From contig JARLJA010000056.1 in assembly GCA_031291445.1 (NCBI GenBank), positions 26,967 to 90,966 of the forward strand: a DNA stretch of 64,000 bases, in the 5' to 3' direction. Source of the stretch: Xanthobacteraceae bacterium (GTDB lineage Bacteria > Pseudomonadota > Alphaproteobacteria > Rhizobiales > Xanthobacteraceae). Of the stretch, positions 1 to 8,164 are shown in pieces (within the stretch, counting starts at the first letter, position 1; each line of letters begins with the position of its first letter). The notes beneath the pieces were generated by a model. The model was not told the DNA's origin. It searched no databases and saw only the letters and a program-made list of their open reading frames with translations. Both the position numbers and the translations under genes were made by a program.

Positions 1-283
1 GCAGCGCGACGCAGAGGCCCGCCAGCAAGAGCGGCGCGGTGCGCGACAGCGTGTTCTGGATCGAGAACCAGGAGCTGAAGCCGCCGCGCCACATCAGGTC
101 GAACAGTTCGATCGGCGACTTGCCGATCGCGAGCAGGAAGATGCTGAAGGCGGCCATGCCCACCAGCAGGGCGCCGAGCGGGATGACGACGCCTTCCGCG
201 CGCCGGGCGATCCATGCCCTGGAGCCCGCATTGCGCCGTCCGCCGACCGTCTCGAACGTGGTCTCGCTCGCCGCCTCGCTCAT
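1..283 (-). CDS. ABC transporter permease, BMP-type importer (3' part outside window)
   Basis: This is the first 94 residues of an inner-membrane permease that runs off the left edge of the window. The start ATG is at 283. The N-terminus is polar, followed by a hydrophobic helix at about residues 32-52 and then a stretch (ELFDLMWRGGFSSWFS, LSRTAPLLLAGLCVAL) typical of the YufP/RbsC-like permeases of nucleoside importers. It lies 31 bp downstream of the BMP-family binding protein on the same strand, so the two very probably belong to one ABC importer operon. The ATPase and second permease would be further left and are not visible. Function is inferred from family resemblance and neighbourhood; the substrate is not determined. 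Confidence 0.8.
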   Translation of the reverse strand, partial: MSEAASETTFETVGGRRNAGSRAWIARRAEGVVIPLGALLVGMAAFSIFLLAIGKSPIELFDLMWRGGFSSWFSIQNTLSRTAPLLLAGLCVAL

Positions 284-314
284 CGCGTCATTCCCGGCGT
301 GCCGGGCCCCTGGC

Positions 315-1427
315 TCAGGAGGTTGCGCCGATCACGCCTTCGACGAGATAGTTCATGCTTTCCAGCTCGATTGCGGTCTCGATATAGGCCTTGCCGCCGG
401 CGACGACCTCGGCTCCCTTGTTGTCCTTGAGCGGCCCCTTGATGATGGCGTAGTTGCCCTTCTTCATCTCGGCGAGCGTGGCCTCGAACTGCTTGCGCGC
501 CGGCTCGGTCACCGCGGGCCCGAGCGGGCTCATCTTGACGAAGCCTTCGGCCAGGCCGCCGCGGGTGAAGTTCGGCAGCGTCTCGCCGGCGAGAAACGTC
601 TTGGCGTACATCTGGTACACGTTCGCCCAATTCCATTCGGCGCCGGTGAGATACTTCTGGGGCGCCAGCGGCGACTGGTTGGCGTGATAGCCGCAGACAT
701 AGGCGCCGCGTCCGGCCGCAGTCTGGACCACGACCTTCGGGCTGTCGACATGGCACGTGACCACGTCGGCGCCCTGGTCGAGCAGCGCGTTGGTGGCCTC
801 GGCCTCCTTGACCGCCAGCGACCACTCGCCGGTGAAGATGACCTGGCAGGTGATGGAGGGGTCGACGGCGCGGGCGCCGAGCAGGAAGGAATTGATGTTG
901 AGCAGGACCTGCGGGATCGGCTTGGCCGCGACGAAGCCGAGCTTCTTGCTCTTGGTCATGTGTCCGGCGACGATGCCGTTGAGGTACTGGCAGGTGCCGA
1001 TGTAGCCGAAATAGGAGCCCGCATTCTTCGGGTTCTTGTCGGTCCACAGGCCGCCGCAGTGGCGGAACTGGACCTTGGGATACTTGGTCGCGGCCTGCAG
1101 CATGAAGGGGTCGAAATAGCCGAACGAGGTCGGGAACAGGAGCCCGGCGCCCTCGAGGTTGATCATCGATTCCATGGTCTTGAGAACGTCGACGGTCTCG
1201 GGGACCTTCTCTTCCTCGACCACGGTGATCCCGGCCATGCCCTTCAGCGCCGCGGCGCCCTCGGCGTGGGCCTGGTTGTAGCCATAGTCGTCCTTCGGCC
1301 CCACATAGATGAAGCCGATGGTGGCCGTCGCCGCCACGGCCGAGCCCGCACCCAGCACGCCGAGGGCGGCGGTGGCGGAGGTGGTCTGGAGGAATTGCCT
1401 GCGGTTGAAGAGCAGTCGCTGCGTCAT
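315..1427 (-). CDS. BMP family ABC transporter substrate-binding protein
   Basis: This is a periplasmic solute-binding protein of 370 residues, the normal length for the BMP/PnrA family that delivers purine nucleosides or similar compounds to an ABC importer. The N-terminus carries an export signal with twin arginines (NRRQFLQTTS at residues 8-17) and an Ala-rich h-region ending near AVAA at 30-33. The mature part starts IGFIYVGPKDDYGYNQAHAEG, the usual opening of BMP proteins. I chose the ATG at 1427 because AGGGGAG lies 6 bases upstream; a longer reading to 1517 has no such site. The permease follows 31 bp downstream, and a GntR repressor gene is divergent with operator-like repeats between. 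The exact ligand is unknown. Confidence 0.88.
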   Translation of the reverse strand: MTQRLLFNRRQFLQTTSATAALGVLGAGSAVAATATIGFIYVGPKDDYGYNQAHAEGAAALKGMAGITVVEEEKVPETVDVLKTMESMINLEGAGLLFPTSFGYFDPFMLQAATKYPKVQFRHCGGLWTDKNPKNAGSYFGYIGTCQYLNGIVAGHMTKSKKLGFVAAKPIPQVLLNINSFLLGARAVDPSITCQVIFTGEWSLAVKEAEATNALLDQGADVVTCHVDSPKVVVQTAAGRGAYVCGYHANQSPLAPQKYLTGAEWNWANVYQMYAKTFLAGETLPNFTRGGLAEGFVKMSPLGPAVTEPARKQFEATLAEMKKGNYAIIKGPLKDNKGAEVVAGGKAYIETAIELESMNYLVEGVIGATS

Positions 1428-1470
1428 AGATTTCTCCCCTGATATGAGACGTTTTGGATTGCGGTCGGAA

Positions 1471-1484
1471 AAGTGTATGCAATT
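1471..1484. promoter_or_regulatory. Operator-like site 1 (AAGTGTATGCAATT)
   Basis: This site is an imperfect copy of the palindrome at 1562-1575: ten leading bases are identical, and the right arm reads CAATT instead of CACTT. It lies 44 bases upstream of the BMP gene start. FCD-type GntR proteins bind short inverted repeats of this kind in divergent promoters. Binding by the adjacent regulator is inferred. Confidence 0.5.
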
Positions 1485-1561
1485 GACAGGCCAGTTTAGA
1501 AATTGCAGTTTATTCAAAGATTATAGAGCCTTGCGATTCGACGTCTGCCTTATGGAATGGC

Positions 1562-1575
1562 AAGTGTATGCACTT
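1562..1575. promoter_or_regulatory. Operator-like site 2, perfect inverted repeat AAGTG-TATG-CACTT
   Basis: This site has perfect 5-bp arms (AAGTG / CACTT) around a 4-base spacer. It lies in the divergent interval between the BMP binding-protein gene and the GntR gene, 84 bases before the GntR start. It matches site 1 at 1471 in all but one position. The likely role is autoregulation and control of the importer, inferred from position and symmetry. Confidence 0.55.
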
Positions 1576-1658
1576 TGTGCACGGAAATTAACCAGAGGTC
1601 GCGGGCTGCCGGGAAATACAGCGCGCGCAGGCCGGCGCTCTGTGTCAGGGAGGGTTGA

Positions 1659-2393
1659 TTGACCCTTGAACGACCAGACCTATCCGAGGTGGAAGCGGAG
1701 CCGCGGCGCCGTCGCAAGCTCGTGCGCGCCGGCACCATGGTCGATCAGATGGTCCGCGCGATCTCCGACCGGATTGTCACCGGCATCATGCGCCCGGGCG
1801 AGAAGCTCGACGAGGTGTCGCTGGCCAATCGCTATGACGTGTCGCGCACGCCGGTGCGGGAGGCGCTGCGCCAACTCGCCGCCATGGGGCTGGTCGACCG
1901 CCGCCCCAACCGCGGCGCCATCGTGGCGGTGGTGAAGCCCGATGACCTCGCGTCGATGTTCGAGAGCATGGCCGAGCTCGAGGCGATCTGCGCGCGGTTC
2001 TCGGCCCAACGCATGACGGCCCAGGAGCGCCGCGCGCTCGAGATCGAACACCGCGCCGCGGCGCAACTGGTGGCGCAGCGCCAGGAGGCCGACTACGAGC
2101 TGTTCAACTCCGACTTCCACACCAGGCTCTACCGTGGCGCCCACAGCGCCCACATCTACGAGCTCGCGACCTCGACCCGCAGCCGCTTGGCGCCGTTCCG
2201 GCGCGCCCAGTTCAGGCTGGAGGGGCGGCTCGAGAAATCGTGGAAGGAGCACGACCTGATCGTCGACGCGATCATCCGGGGCGATGCGCAAGCGGCCGGC
2301 GACGCCGCGCGCAATCACGTCGCGCTGGTGAGCGTGGCGAGCGCGGTGTTCGCCACCGAGCCCGGCGATGCCGAGACGTCGGTCGACGGCTGA
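1659..2393 (+). CDS. GntR family transcriptional regulator, FCD domain
   Basis: This is a DNA-binding repressor of 244 residues, typical of the FadR subfamily. A winged helix-turn-helix occupies about residues 26-95 (VSRTPVREALRQLA is the recognition region), followed by an all-helical FCD ligand-binding domain to about residue 230. The start is taken as TTG at 1659 because AGGGAGG sits 5-6 bases upstream; an ATG at 1738 would cut into the region just before the HTH. The gene is divergent from the BMP importer, so control of that uptake system by an imported metabolite is the natural inference. Two matching operator-like repeats in the shared promoter region support this. Confidence 0.85.
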   Translation: MTLERPDLSEVEAEPRRRRKLVRAGTMVDQMVRAISDRIVTGIMRPGEKLDEVSLANRYDVSRTPVREALRQLAAMGLVDRRPNRGAIVAVVKPDDLASMFESMAELEAICARFSAQRMTAQERRALEIEHRAAAQLVAQRQEADYELFNSDFHTRLYRGAHSAHIYELATSTRSRLAPFRRAQFRLEGRLEKSWKEHDLIVDAIIRGDAQAAGDAARNHVALVSVASAVFATEPGDAETSVDG

Positions 2394-2465
2394 GGTGTTA
2401 TATGCCCGGGGCTGCCGCGTTGTGGCGATGCATTCCCGCTCATGTTGAGTCACCCGCGGGCAACC

Positions 2466-2485
2466 GGATCCGGCCTTCGGCCGGT
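2466..2485 (+). terminator. Hairpin after GntR gene (possible terminator / repeat)
   Basis: A GC-rich hairpin with arms CCGGCC (2470-2475) and GGCCGG (2479-2484) and a TTC loop lies about 75 bases after the GntR stop. It has no T-run, so it may be part of the repeat mosaic rather than a true terminator. Confidence 0.3.
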
Positions 2486-2550
2486 CCGGCTGTAAACTTG
2501 ACCCGCGGGTCCACGCTTCCTAACAGCGGCTGAAAAGAAGAAAGTGTGGA

Positions 2551-2571
2551 TTGCCGGGTCAAGCCCGGCAA
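2551..2571. repeat. Dispersed palindromic repeat (TTGCCGGG-TCAAG-CCCGGCAA)
   Basis: This site has perfect 8-bp arms (TTGCCGGG / CCCGGCAA) around a 5-base loop, followed by TGACGA. Palindromes of this wording are scattered in many intergenic gaps of Bradyrhizobium and relatives. It sits between the convergent GntR and metallo-hydrolase genes and could serve as a bidirectional transcription stop. Confidence 0.6.
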
Positions 2572-2633
2572 TGACGACAAATAGCCGCGCGGCCGTTCTT
2601 CGGGTCGACGAGATCAACCTGATCTCGTCTTTT

Positions 2634-4232
2634 CTACTCCCTTGCTTCCAGCGCGCGCTGCAACCTTCGAATGATGACGCCGCGGGCGCGATCGTCGGCC
2701 GCGGCCTCGATCTGCGCGTTGATGTCGAGCACGAGCTTCGACATGTCGTTGTGCCAGTCGAGCGCCACCACGGCTTCCGGCGCGAGCCGGCGGCGGTGCG
2801 TCACCTCGAGCGGCTTCGGCGCCGAGCCGGAGAGTTCGAAGACGTCGTCGAGCTCCGGCTGGAAGATCCGTGCCGCCGGAATGATCCGTTCCGAAACCCG
2901 CGCGGCGAGGCCGGCGATGGCGGGCTCCTCGCCGTGCACCAGAAACAACCCGCGATGGATCGGGCGCCGCGCGGCGATCCATTTGGCAAGCTCCGGCCCG
3001 TCGGCGTGACCCGAATAGGCGTCGATCTTGCGGATGCGGGCGTTGACCTTGATCTCGTCGCCCTGCAGGCGCACCGCTTTGGCGCCGTCCTCGAGAAACC
3101 GGCCCAGCGTGCCGCGGGCCTGGAAGCCGACCAGCAGCACGGTGGCGCGCTTGTTCCACAGCCAGTTGCGCAGGTGGTGGCGGATCCGGCCGGCATCGCA
3201 CATGCCGCTGGCGGCGATGATGATGTGGAAGCCGGAGAGCCGGGCCAGCGCCTTGCTCTCCTCGACGGTCTCGGTGAAGCGCAGGTGCGGCGAGGTCAGC
3301 AGGCGGGCCGCGTCGACCGATGGATCGAGCTCGGACGCATTCCTGCGGAACACCTCGGTGGCGTGGATCGCCAGCGGCGAGTCGAGAAAGATCGGCGCGG
3401 GCGGCAACGTGCCGCGATCCATCAGGGCGACGAGATCGACGATCAGCTCCTGGGTGCGCTCGACGGCAAACGCCGGAATCAGCAGCGCGCCGTCGCTGGC
3501 GGCGGCCTCGCGGACCTCCTGGGCGAGGCGGCTGCGCCGCGTCTCCGGCGTCACCGGCTCGCGCTCGGTGCCGCCATAGGTCGATTCCGAGAGCACGTAG
3601 TCGAAGTCGGCCGGCGCCTCGGGATCGACTTCCAGCAGCTTGGTCTCGGGCCCGACGTCGCCCGAGGCGAGGATGCGCAGCGGCCGCCGCGATCGCTCGT
3701 CGGCATCGATCTCGATCTCGATGGAGGCCGAGCCCAGCAGGTGGCCGGCGTTCCAGTAGCGCGCCCGCACGCCGGGAAGGACATCGACCCAGGCCTGATA
3801 TTCGACCGCCGCGAACGACCGCAGCGCGGCCACGGCGTCGGCCTGGGTATAGATCGGAAGCACCTCGGCGCGGCCGCGCGCGGCGTTGCGGCGGTTGAGC
3901 GCGGCCACTTCGGATTCCTGGATGCTGCCGGCGTCCGGCAGCATGTAGGAGCACAGTTCGATGGTGCCGCGGGTGGCGTGGATGCGCCCGGCGAAGCCCT
4001 GCCGCACCAGCTTGGGCAACAGCCCGCTGTGGTCGATATGGGCGTGGGTCAGGAGCACGGCGCCGATGTCGGCGGGACGGAACGGGAAGTCGCCGTAGTT
4101 GAGCTCCTTCAGCGTCTTGTGTCCCTGGAACAGGCCGCAGTCGACCAGAAAGCTGCCCCGCGGCGTCTGGAACAGATGGCAGGAGCCGGTGACCGTGCGG
4201 GTCGCGCCGCAAAACCGGATCGTCACGCTCAT
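2634..4232 (-). CDS. MBL-fold beta-CASP metallo-hydrolase (RNA-processing exonuclease type)
   Basis: This is a cytoplasmic zinc hydrolase of 532 residues, related to the KH-less beta-CASP RNases such as YSH1/TTHA0252. The metallo-beta-lactamase signature HAHIDH is at residues 63-68. A beta-CASP domain follows, with the IIAASGMCDAGR motif, and near the C-terminus the metal-ligand motif VHGE. RNA is the established substrate of studied relatives; the substrate here is not known. The ATG at 4232 overlaps the stop of the PRPP synthase gene by four bases (ATGA), so the two are translationally coupled. It is the last gene of the phosphorylase-PRPP synthase-MBL trio. Confidence 0.88.
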   Translation of the reverse strand: MSVTIRFCGATRTVTGSCHLFQTPRGSFLVDCGLFQGHKTLKELNYGDFPFRPADIGAVLLTHAHIDHSGLLPKLVRQGFAGRIHATRGTIELCSYMLPDAGSIQESEVAALNRRNAARGRAEVLPIYTQADAVAALRSFAAVEYQAWVDVLPGVRARYWNAGHLLGSASIEIEIDADERSRRPLRILASGDVGPETKLLEVDPEAPADFDYVLSESTYGGTEREPVTPETRRSRLAQEVREAAASDGALLIPAFAVERTQELIVDLVALMDRGTLPPAPIFLDSPLAIHATEVFRRNASELDPSVDAARLLTSPHLRFTETVEESKALARLSGFHIIIAASGMCDAGRIRHHLRNWLWNKRATVLLVGFQARGTLGRFLEDGAKAVRLQGDEIKVNARIRKIDAYSGHADGPELAKWIAARRPIHRGLFLVHGEEPAIAGLAARVSERIIPAARIFQPELDDVFELSGSAPKPLEVTHRRRLAPEAVVALDWHNDMSKLVLDINAQIEAAADDRARGVIIRRLQRALEARE

Positions 4233-5143
4233 GGTTTCGGCTCCGAAGTGGCGGCATCGATCTCGCCGCGCAGGGCCTCGGCCAGCAGGCCGGCGAGAGA
4301 GATGGCGTTGGTGGAATGGATCACGCCGGTGGTCGAGCGGATCGACCGGATCCCGGCGGCGGTGAAGGCATCGCGCAGGCCGTCGGGAAACAGCGCGTGG
4401 GTGACCACGGCATCGATCGCGGCGACGTTCGCGGCCTTGAGCGCCTCGGCGCAGGCGATCAACGTGCCGCCCGAGGAGACGATGTCGTCGACCAGCAGGA
4501 TGGGCCGGCCCTGCAGCCGCGCCGGGTCGGGAAACTCCACAGTTACCGCGCGGTCGCCGTGCCTGAGCTTGTGCGCCACGGCGTGATCGAGCCCGAGCCG
4601 GCCGGCGAGATCGCGCACCCACGGCAGCGATTCCGCGTCGGGCCCGACCACGACGCTGGCGCGGTCGAGCCGCGCGCCGAGCGCGTCCGCGATCGCCGGC
4701 ATCGCCGACAGATTTTGCGCCGCGATGCCGGGGAACACCTCGCCGATGGTCGGAGTGCGATGAAGATGGGCGTCCACGGTGATGACGCGGTCGCACAGCT
4801 CCGCCAGCAGCCGGCCGACGGCGCGCTGGCTGATCGCCTCGCCGGCATGGAACGCGGCGTCCTGGCGCATGTAGCAAAGATAGGGTGCGACCAGGACGAT
4901 GCGCCGGCAGCCGCCGCGCCGCAGGGCCTCGCAGGCCAGCAGCAGCGCCACCAGCTTGTCGTTCGGCCGGTCGAGCGAGGCATGGATGATGGTGACCGGC
5001 GCCGCCGGCCCCACCGTGACCCGGAGCTCGCCGTCGGGAAACGGGTGCACGATGATGTCGTGCCGCGCAATGCCGAGCCGCGCCGCGATCGCGGCGCCGT
5101 CGCTGCCCACGGGCGGCAGCTCCTGAAGCACGACCTGGCTCAT
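4229..5143 (-). CDS. Ribose-phosphate pyrophosphokinase (PRPP synthase), divergent type
   Basis: This 304-residue enzyme should make 5-phosphoribosyl diphosphate from ribose 5-phosphate and ATP. The type I phosphoribosyl site DDIVSSGGT is at residues 219-227, the ATP-loop motif YMRQD at 91-95 and the conserved VDAHLH at 123-128. Residues HKLRHGD (191-197) correspond to the flexible catalytic loop. It is somewhat shorter than the housekeeping Prs (about 315) and probably a second, accessory copy. It overlaps the phosphorylase gene upstream and the MBL gene downstream by four bases each. The context suggests a role in recycling ribose from nucleotides rather than general biosynthesis, which is an inference. 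Confidence 0.88.
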   Translation of the reverse strand: MSQVVLQELPPVGSDGAAIAARLGIARHDIIVHPFPDGELRVTVGPAAPVTIIHASLDRPNDKLVALLLACEALRRGGCRRIVLVAPYLCYMRQDAAFHAGEAISQRAVGRLLAELCDRVITVDAHLHRTPTIGEVFPGIAAQNLSAMPAIADALGARLDRASVVVGPDAESLPWVRDLAGRLGLDHAVAHKLRHGDRAVTVEFPDPARLQGRPILLVDDIVSSGGTLIACAEALKAANVAAIDAVVTHALFPDGLRDAFTAAGIRSIRSTTGVIHSTNAISLAGLLAEALRGEIDAATSEPKP

Positions 5144-6675
5144 GGCGCAGCCCCGCCGGCCGCGCCGGTGTGTCCGTCGATGGTGTAGCCGGCATGGGCC
5201 CTGGCGGCGGCGAGGGCGAGATCATGCTCCGATTCGCCAAAGGTGAAAACGCGGTAGAGCGGCTCTCCCGCCGCGACCCGGTCGCCGACCTTCTTGAACA
5301 GGCGGATGCCGGCGCCCTTGTCGATCGGGGCGCCGGCGGTGCGCGCCAGGCGGTTGATCTGCAGGCAGTCGATCGCGGTGACGGTGCCGTCCGACGTGGC
5401 GGTGACATCGAAGGTCAGGGTGCCGAGGTCGGTGCGGCACATCGACGGCCCCTGGGCGTCGACGATCTTCTGCATCTGCTTCAGCGCCGCGCCGCTGTCG
5501 AGCAGCTCGCGGGCGCGGGTATAGCCGGTGCCGCCGCGCAGCTGCGGGTCGTATTCGAGCAGGTGGGCGGCCAGCCGCAGCGACTTCTCCCGCAGGTCGG
5601 CCGGCGCGCCGGGTTCGTTGGCGAGGACGGCCATGACGTCGCGGGCCTCGAGCACCGGCCCGATGCCGTTGCCGATCGGCTGGCGGCCGTCGGTGGTGAT
5701 GACCTCGACGGCGATGCCGAAGTGATCGCCGACGAATTCGAACAGCTTGCGCAGCCGCATCGCCTCCGCGGCCGAGGTCACCTTCGCGGTCGGTCCGACC
5801 GGAATGTCGATCAGGAGATGGGTCGAGCCGGCCGCCAGCTTCTTCGACATGATGGAGGCGACCATCTGCTCCTGGGTGTCGAGACTGAGGGGGCGTTCGA
5901 CCGAGATCAGGATGTCGTCGGCGGGCGACAGGTTGACGTGCCCGCCCCACACCAGGCAGCCCCGGCAGGTGGCGACCACCTCCCGCATCTCGTCGACCGA
6001 GACGTCGACCCGCGCCAGCACCTCCATGGTGTCGGCGGTGCCCGCCGGCGAGGTGATCGCCCGCGACGAGGTCTTGGGGATGGTCAGGCCGTGCGCCGCG
6101 ACGATCGGCACCACCACCATGGAGGTGCGGTTGCCGGGAATGCCGCCGACGCAGTGCTTGTCGACCACCATCGACTCGCTCCATGACAGCCTGGTGCCGG
6201 CGTTGGCCATGGCGCCGACCAGCGCCAGCAGTTCCTCGCTGGTCATGAAGCTCGCGGAACTGATCAGGAAAGCCGCGATCTCCATGTCGGAATAGCGGTA
6301 GTGGGCGAGATCGGTGACGATCGCGCCGATTTCGGCCGCCGTCAGCGAGCGCCCCTGGATCTTGGCGCGGACCGCATCGAGACTGTCCGGCGGCGGCGCC
6401 GGCGTAACCGAGACCCGCCGGCCTTCGGGCTCGCCGAAGCGGCGGAAGGCCGGCTCGGCGAGGCCGAGTTGGTCCGGGCCGACCAGCGCGTCGTCGTCGG
6501 TGATCAGCAGGGTGGCGAGCAGCACCTTGGGGTCGCTGCGGATCTCGACCCGGCTGAAGCCGCGGAAGATCTCCGGCCTCAGGGCGCGCGAACGCCGCGA
6601 GATCACCACCACGTTCTCGCGTCCGGTGTCGAGATGGATGCGCCGGGTCAGGAGCAGCGGTCGGGACGGGGTCAT
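5140..6675 (-). CDS. Thymidine phosphorylase family protein (archaeal AMP-phosphorylase type)
   Basis: This enzyme has 511 residues. Unlike ordinary bacterial DeoA (about 440), it has an extra N-terminal domain of about 85 residues, as in archaeal AMP phosphorylases that split NMPs into ribose 1,5-bisphosphate and base. Phosphate and substrate-binding segments are visible as [11 protein letters not shown] (172-182) and [18 protein letters not shown] (201-218). The ATG at 6675 has GGAG 5 bases upstream; an in-frame TTG at 6696 is less likely. The gene leads a three-gene unit with PRPP synthase and a beta-CASP hydrolase, each overlapping by four bases. Whether it acts on nucleosides or nucleotides cannot be told from sequence alone. 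Confidence 0.87.
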   Translation of the reverse strand: MTPSRPLLLTRRIHLDTGRENVVVISRRSRALRPEIFRGFSRVEIRSDPKVLLATLLITDDDALVGPDQLGLAEPAFRRFGEPEGRRVSVTPAPPPDSLDAVRAKIQGRSLTAAEIGAIVTDLAHYRYSDMEIAAFLISSASFMTSEELLALVGAMANAGTRLSWSESMVVDKHCVGGIPGNRTSMVVVPIVAAHGLTIPKTSSRAITSPAGTADTMEVLARVDVSVDEMREVVATCRGCLVWGGHVNLSPADDILISVERPLSLDTQEQMVASIMSKKLAAGSTHLLIDIPVGPTAKVTSAAEAMRLRKLFEFVGDHFGIAVEVITTDGRQPIGNGIGPVLEARDVMAVLANEPGAPADLREKSLRLAAHLLEYDPQLRGGTGYTRARELLDSGAALKQMQKIVDAQGPSMCRTDLGTLTFDVTATSDGTVTAIDCLQINRLARTAGAPIDKGAGIRLFKKVGDRVAAGEPLYRVFTFGESEHDLALAAARAHAGYTIDGHTGAAGGAAP

Positions 6676-6753
6676 CGGTTCTCCGGAGTCGATCAAGGCT
6701 ACTCGCTACCATGGCAACGATAGGCAGCCCGGGCCGACGGGATTTGATCTAGC

Positions 6754-8046
6754 TCAGTCCGAACCGGCGCCTGAACCGAGCGCCGCCAGGGCGACGCCGC
6801 CGAGGGCGCCGACGGCGACGACCACCAGCGGCGGCGCCTTCCACACCGTCAGCAGCACGAAGCCGACCAGCGCCAGCGCGAAGTCGCGCGGTGTCAGCAC
6901 CGCGCTCGACCACACCGGACTGTAGAGCGCGGCAACGAGGATGCCGACCACCGCGGCGTTGACGCCGCGCATGATCGCCTGGGCATCGGCGCGCTGGCGG
7001 AAGCCGTCCCAGAACGGCAAGGCGCCGACCAGGACGAGAAGGCCCGGGACGAAGATTCCGACCAGGCCGATGATGGCGCCGACCACGCCATGGGGCTCGG
7101 TGGTGACCACCGCGCCGAGATAGGCGGCGAAGGTGAACAGCGGTCCCGGCACCGCCTGCGCGGCGCCGTAGCCGGCGAGAAACGCATCGTCGCTCACCCA
7201 GCCGGGCGCGACCACCGCCTCGCGCAGCAGCGGCAGCACGACATGGCCGCCGCCGAACACCAGCGCGCCGGAACGGTAGAACGCGTCGAACAGCGCGATG
7301 CCGCCTGACGGCCAGGCCTGGCGCAGCAGCGGCAGGCCGACCAGCAGGACGAAAAATGCCGCGAGGCAGGTCAGCCCCGCGGCGCGCGACACCGGCATCG
7401 TCATGTGGGTCGATCCGCTCGGCGGCGCCTGACGGCACAGCCACAGCCCCGCGACGCCCCCCATGACGATGGCGCCGATCTGGCCGACGGACGAATTCAG
7501 GCCCACGATCATGAGCACCGCGACCAGCGCAATCGACGCGCGCTCGCGATCGGGGCACAGCGTGCGCGCCATGCCCCAGACCGCCTGGGCCACGATCGCG
7601 ACCGCGACCAGCTTGAGGCCGTGGATCAGCCCGCGCCCGAGTGGACCGGCGAGCGCGTCGGCGGCATACGCGAACAGCACCAGCGCGATGGCCGAGGGCA
7701 GGGTGAAGCCGGTCCAGGCCGCCAGCGCGCCGCCGAAACCAGCCCGCGCCAAGCCGATCGAGAAGCCGACCTGGCTGCTGGCGGGGCCGGGCAGAAACTG
7801 GCACAGCGCCACCAGGTCGGCGAAAGCGGCGTCTGCGAGCCAGCGCCGGCGGACCACGAATTCCTCGCGAAAATAGCCGATATGGGCGACCGGTCCGCCG
7901 AAGCTGGTAAGCCCGAGCCTGAGAAAGACCCGCAGCACCTCGAGCGCCGAGCCGGCGCCCGTGGGGCATGCAACAGCGCCGCCATCGGCGGCCGGGGCAT
8001 CAGGAAGATCGTGGCTGCTCAACGGCGGGCGCTCCCTTGAGATCAT
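6754..8046 (-). CDS. chrA: Chromate transporter ChrA
   Basis: This is an inner-membrane efflux protein of 430 residues made of two repeated CHR domains, the long form of the family. It should expel chromate and give chromate resistance. The first half shows the family motif FGGPVAHIGYFREEFV followed by QFLPGPASSQ; the second half repeats it as FGGGHVVLPLLREAVV and AVPGPLFTFAAYLG. About ten hydrophobic helices can be traced. The ATG at 8046 has no clear ribosome-binding site and lies inside an inverted repeat (8041-8076). No chrB regulator is adjacent, so resistance rather than regulated response is the safe reading. Confidence 0.9.
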   Translation of the reverse strand: MISRERPPLSSHDLPDAPAADGGAVACPTGAGSALEVLRVFLRLGLTSFGGPVAHIGYFREEFVVRRRWLADAAFADLVALCQFLPGPASSQVGFSIGLARAGFGGALAAWTGFTLPSAIALVLFAYAADALAGPLGRGLIHGLKLVAVAIVAQAVWGMARTLCPDRERASIALVAVLMIVGLNSSVGQIGAIVMGGVAGLWLCRQAPPSGSTHMTMPVSRAAGLTCLAAFFVLLVGLPLLRQAWPSGGIALFDAFYRSGALVFGGGHVVLPLLREAVVAPGWVSDDAFLAGYGAAQAVPGPLFTFAAYLGAVVTTEPHGVVGAIIGLVGIFVPGLLVLVGALPFWDGFRQRADAQAIMRGVNAAVVGILVAALYSPVWSSAVLTPRDFALALVGFVLLTVWKAPPLVVVAVGALGGVALAALGSGAGSD

Positions 8047-8076
8047 GATGCGATTCGATGGAATTGCATCATGATC
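8041..8076. repeat. Inverted repeat over the chrA start
   Basis: Perfect 11-bp arms GATCATGATGC (8041-8051) and GCATCATGATC (8066-8076) are separated by 14 bases. The left arm contains the chrA start codon, so a hairpin in the mRNA would mask the start. It may also be one end of the longer dispersed element that continues to 8164. Confidence 0.5.
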
Positions 8077-8090
8077 ACATCACTCTATTT

Positions 8091-8164
8091 GAGCATGATC
8101 CCTCGGATCGAGTCCGAGGGCATGCTTTTCGGAAAACCGGTGTCCATTTTTCCGGATCATGCTC
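8091..8164. repeat. Dispersed palindromic element (GAGCATGATCC...GGATCATGCTC)
   Basis: The outer arms GAGCATGATCC (8091-8101) and GGATCATGCTC (8154-8164) are perfectly inverted. Inside lie a second hairpin, CCCTCGGA / TCCGAGGG (8100-8107 / 8113-8120), and a third, looser one built on GGAAAACCGG. Elements with these words are very common between genes in Rhizobiales. Its right end touches the stop codon of the multicopper oxidase gene, so it probably also ends transcription. Confidence 0.65.

Noticed and set aside
2544..4586. 680-codon open frame on the plus strand across the metallo-hydrolase gene
   Set aside because: It is the antisense shadow of the MBL gene in GC-rich DNA; the product is low-complexity Arg/Gly/Ala-rich with no family features.
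8041..8076. Reading the inverted repeat at chrA as a chromate-responsive operator
   Set aside because: No ChrB or other regulator gene is adjacent, and the repeat runs into a known type of dispersed element, so a specific operator is not supported.
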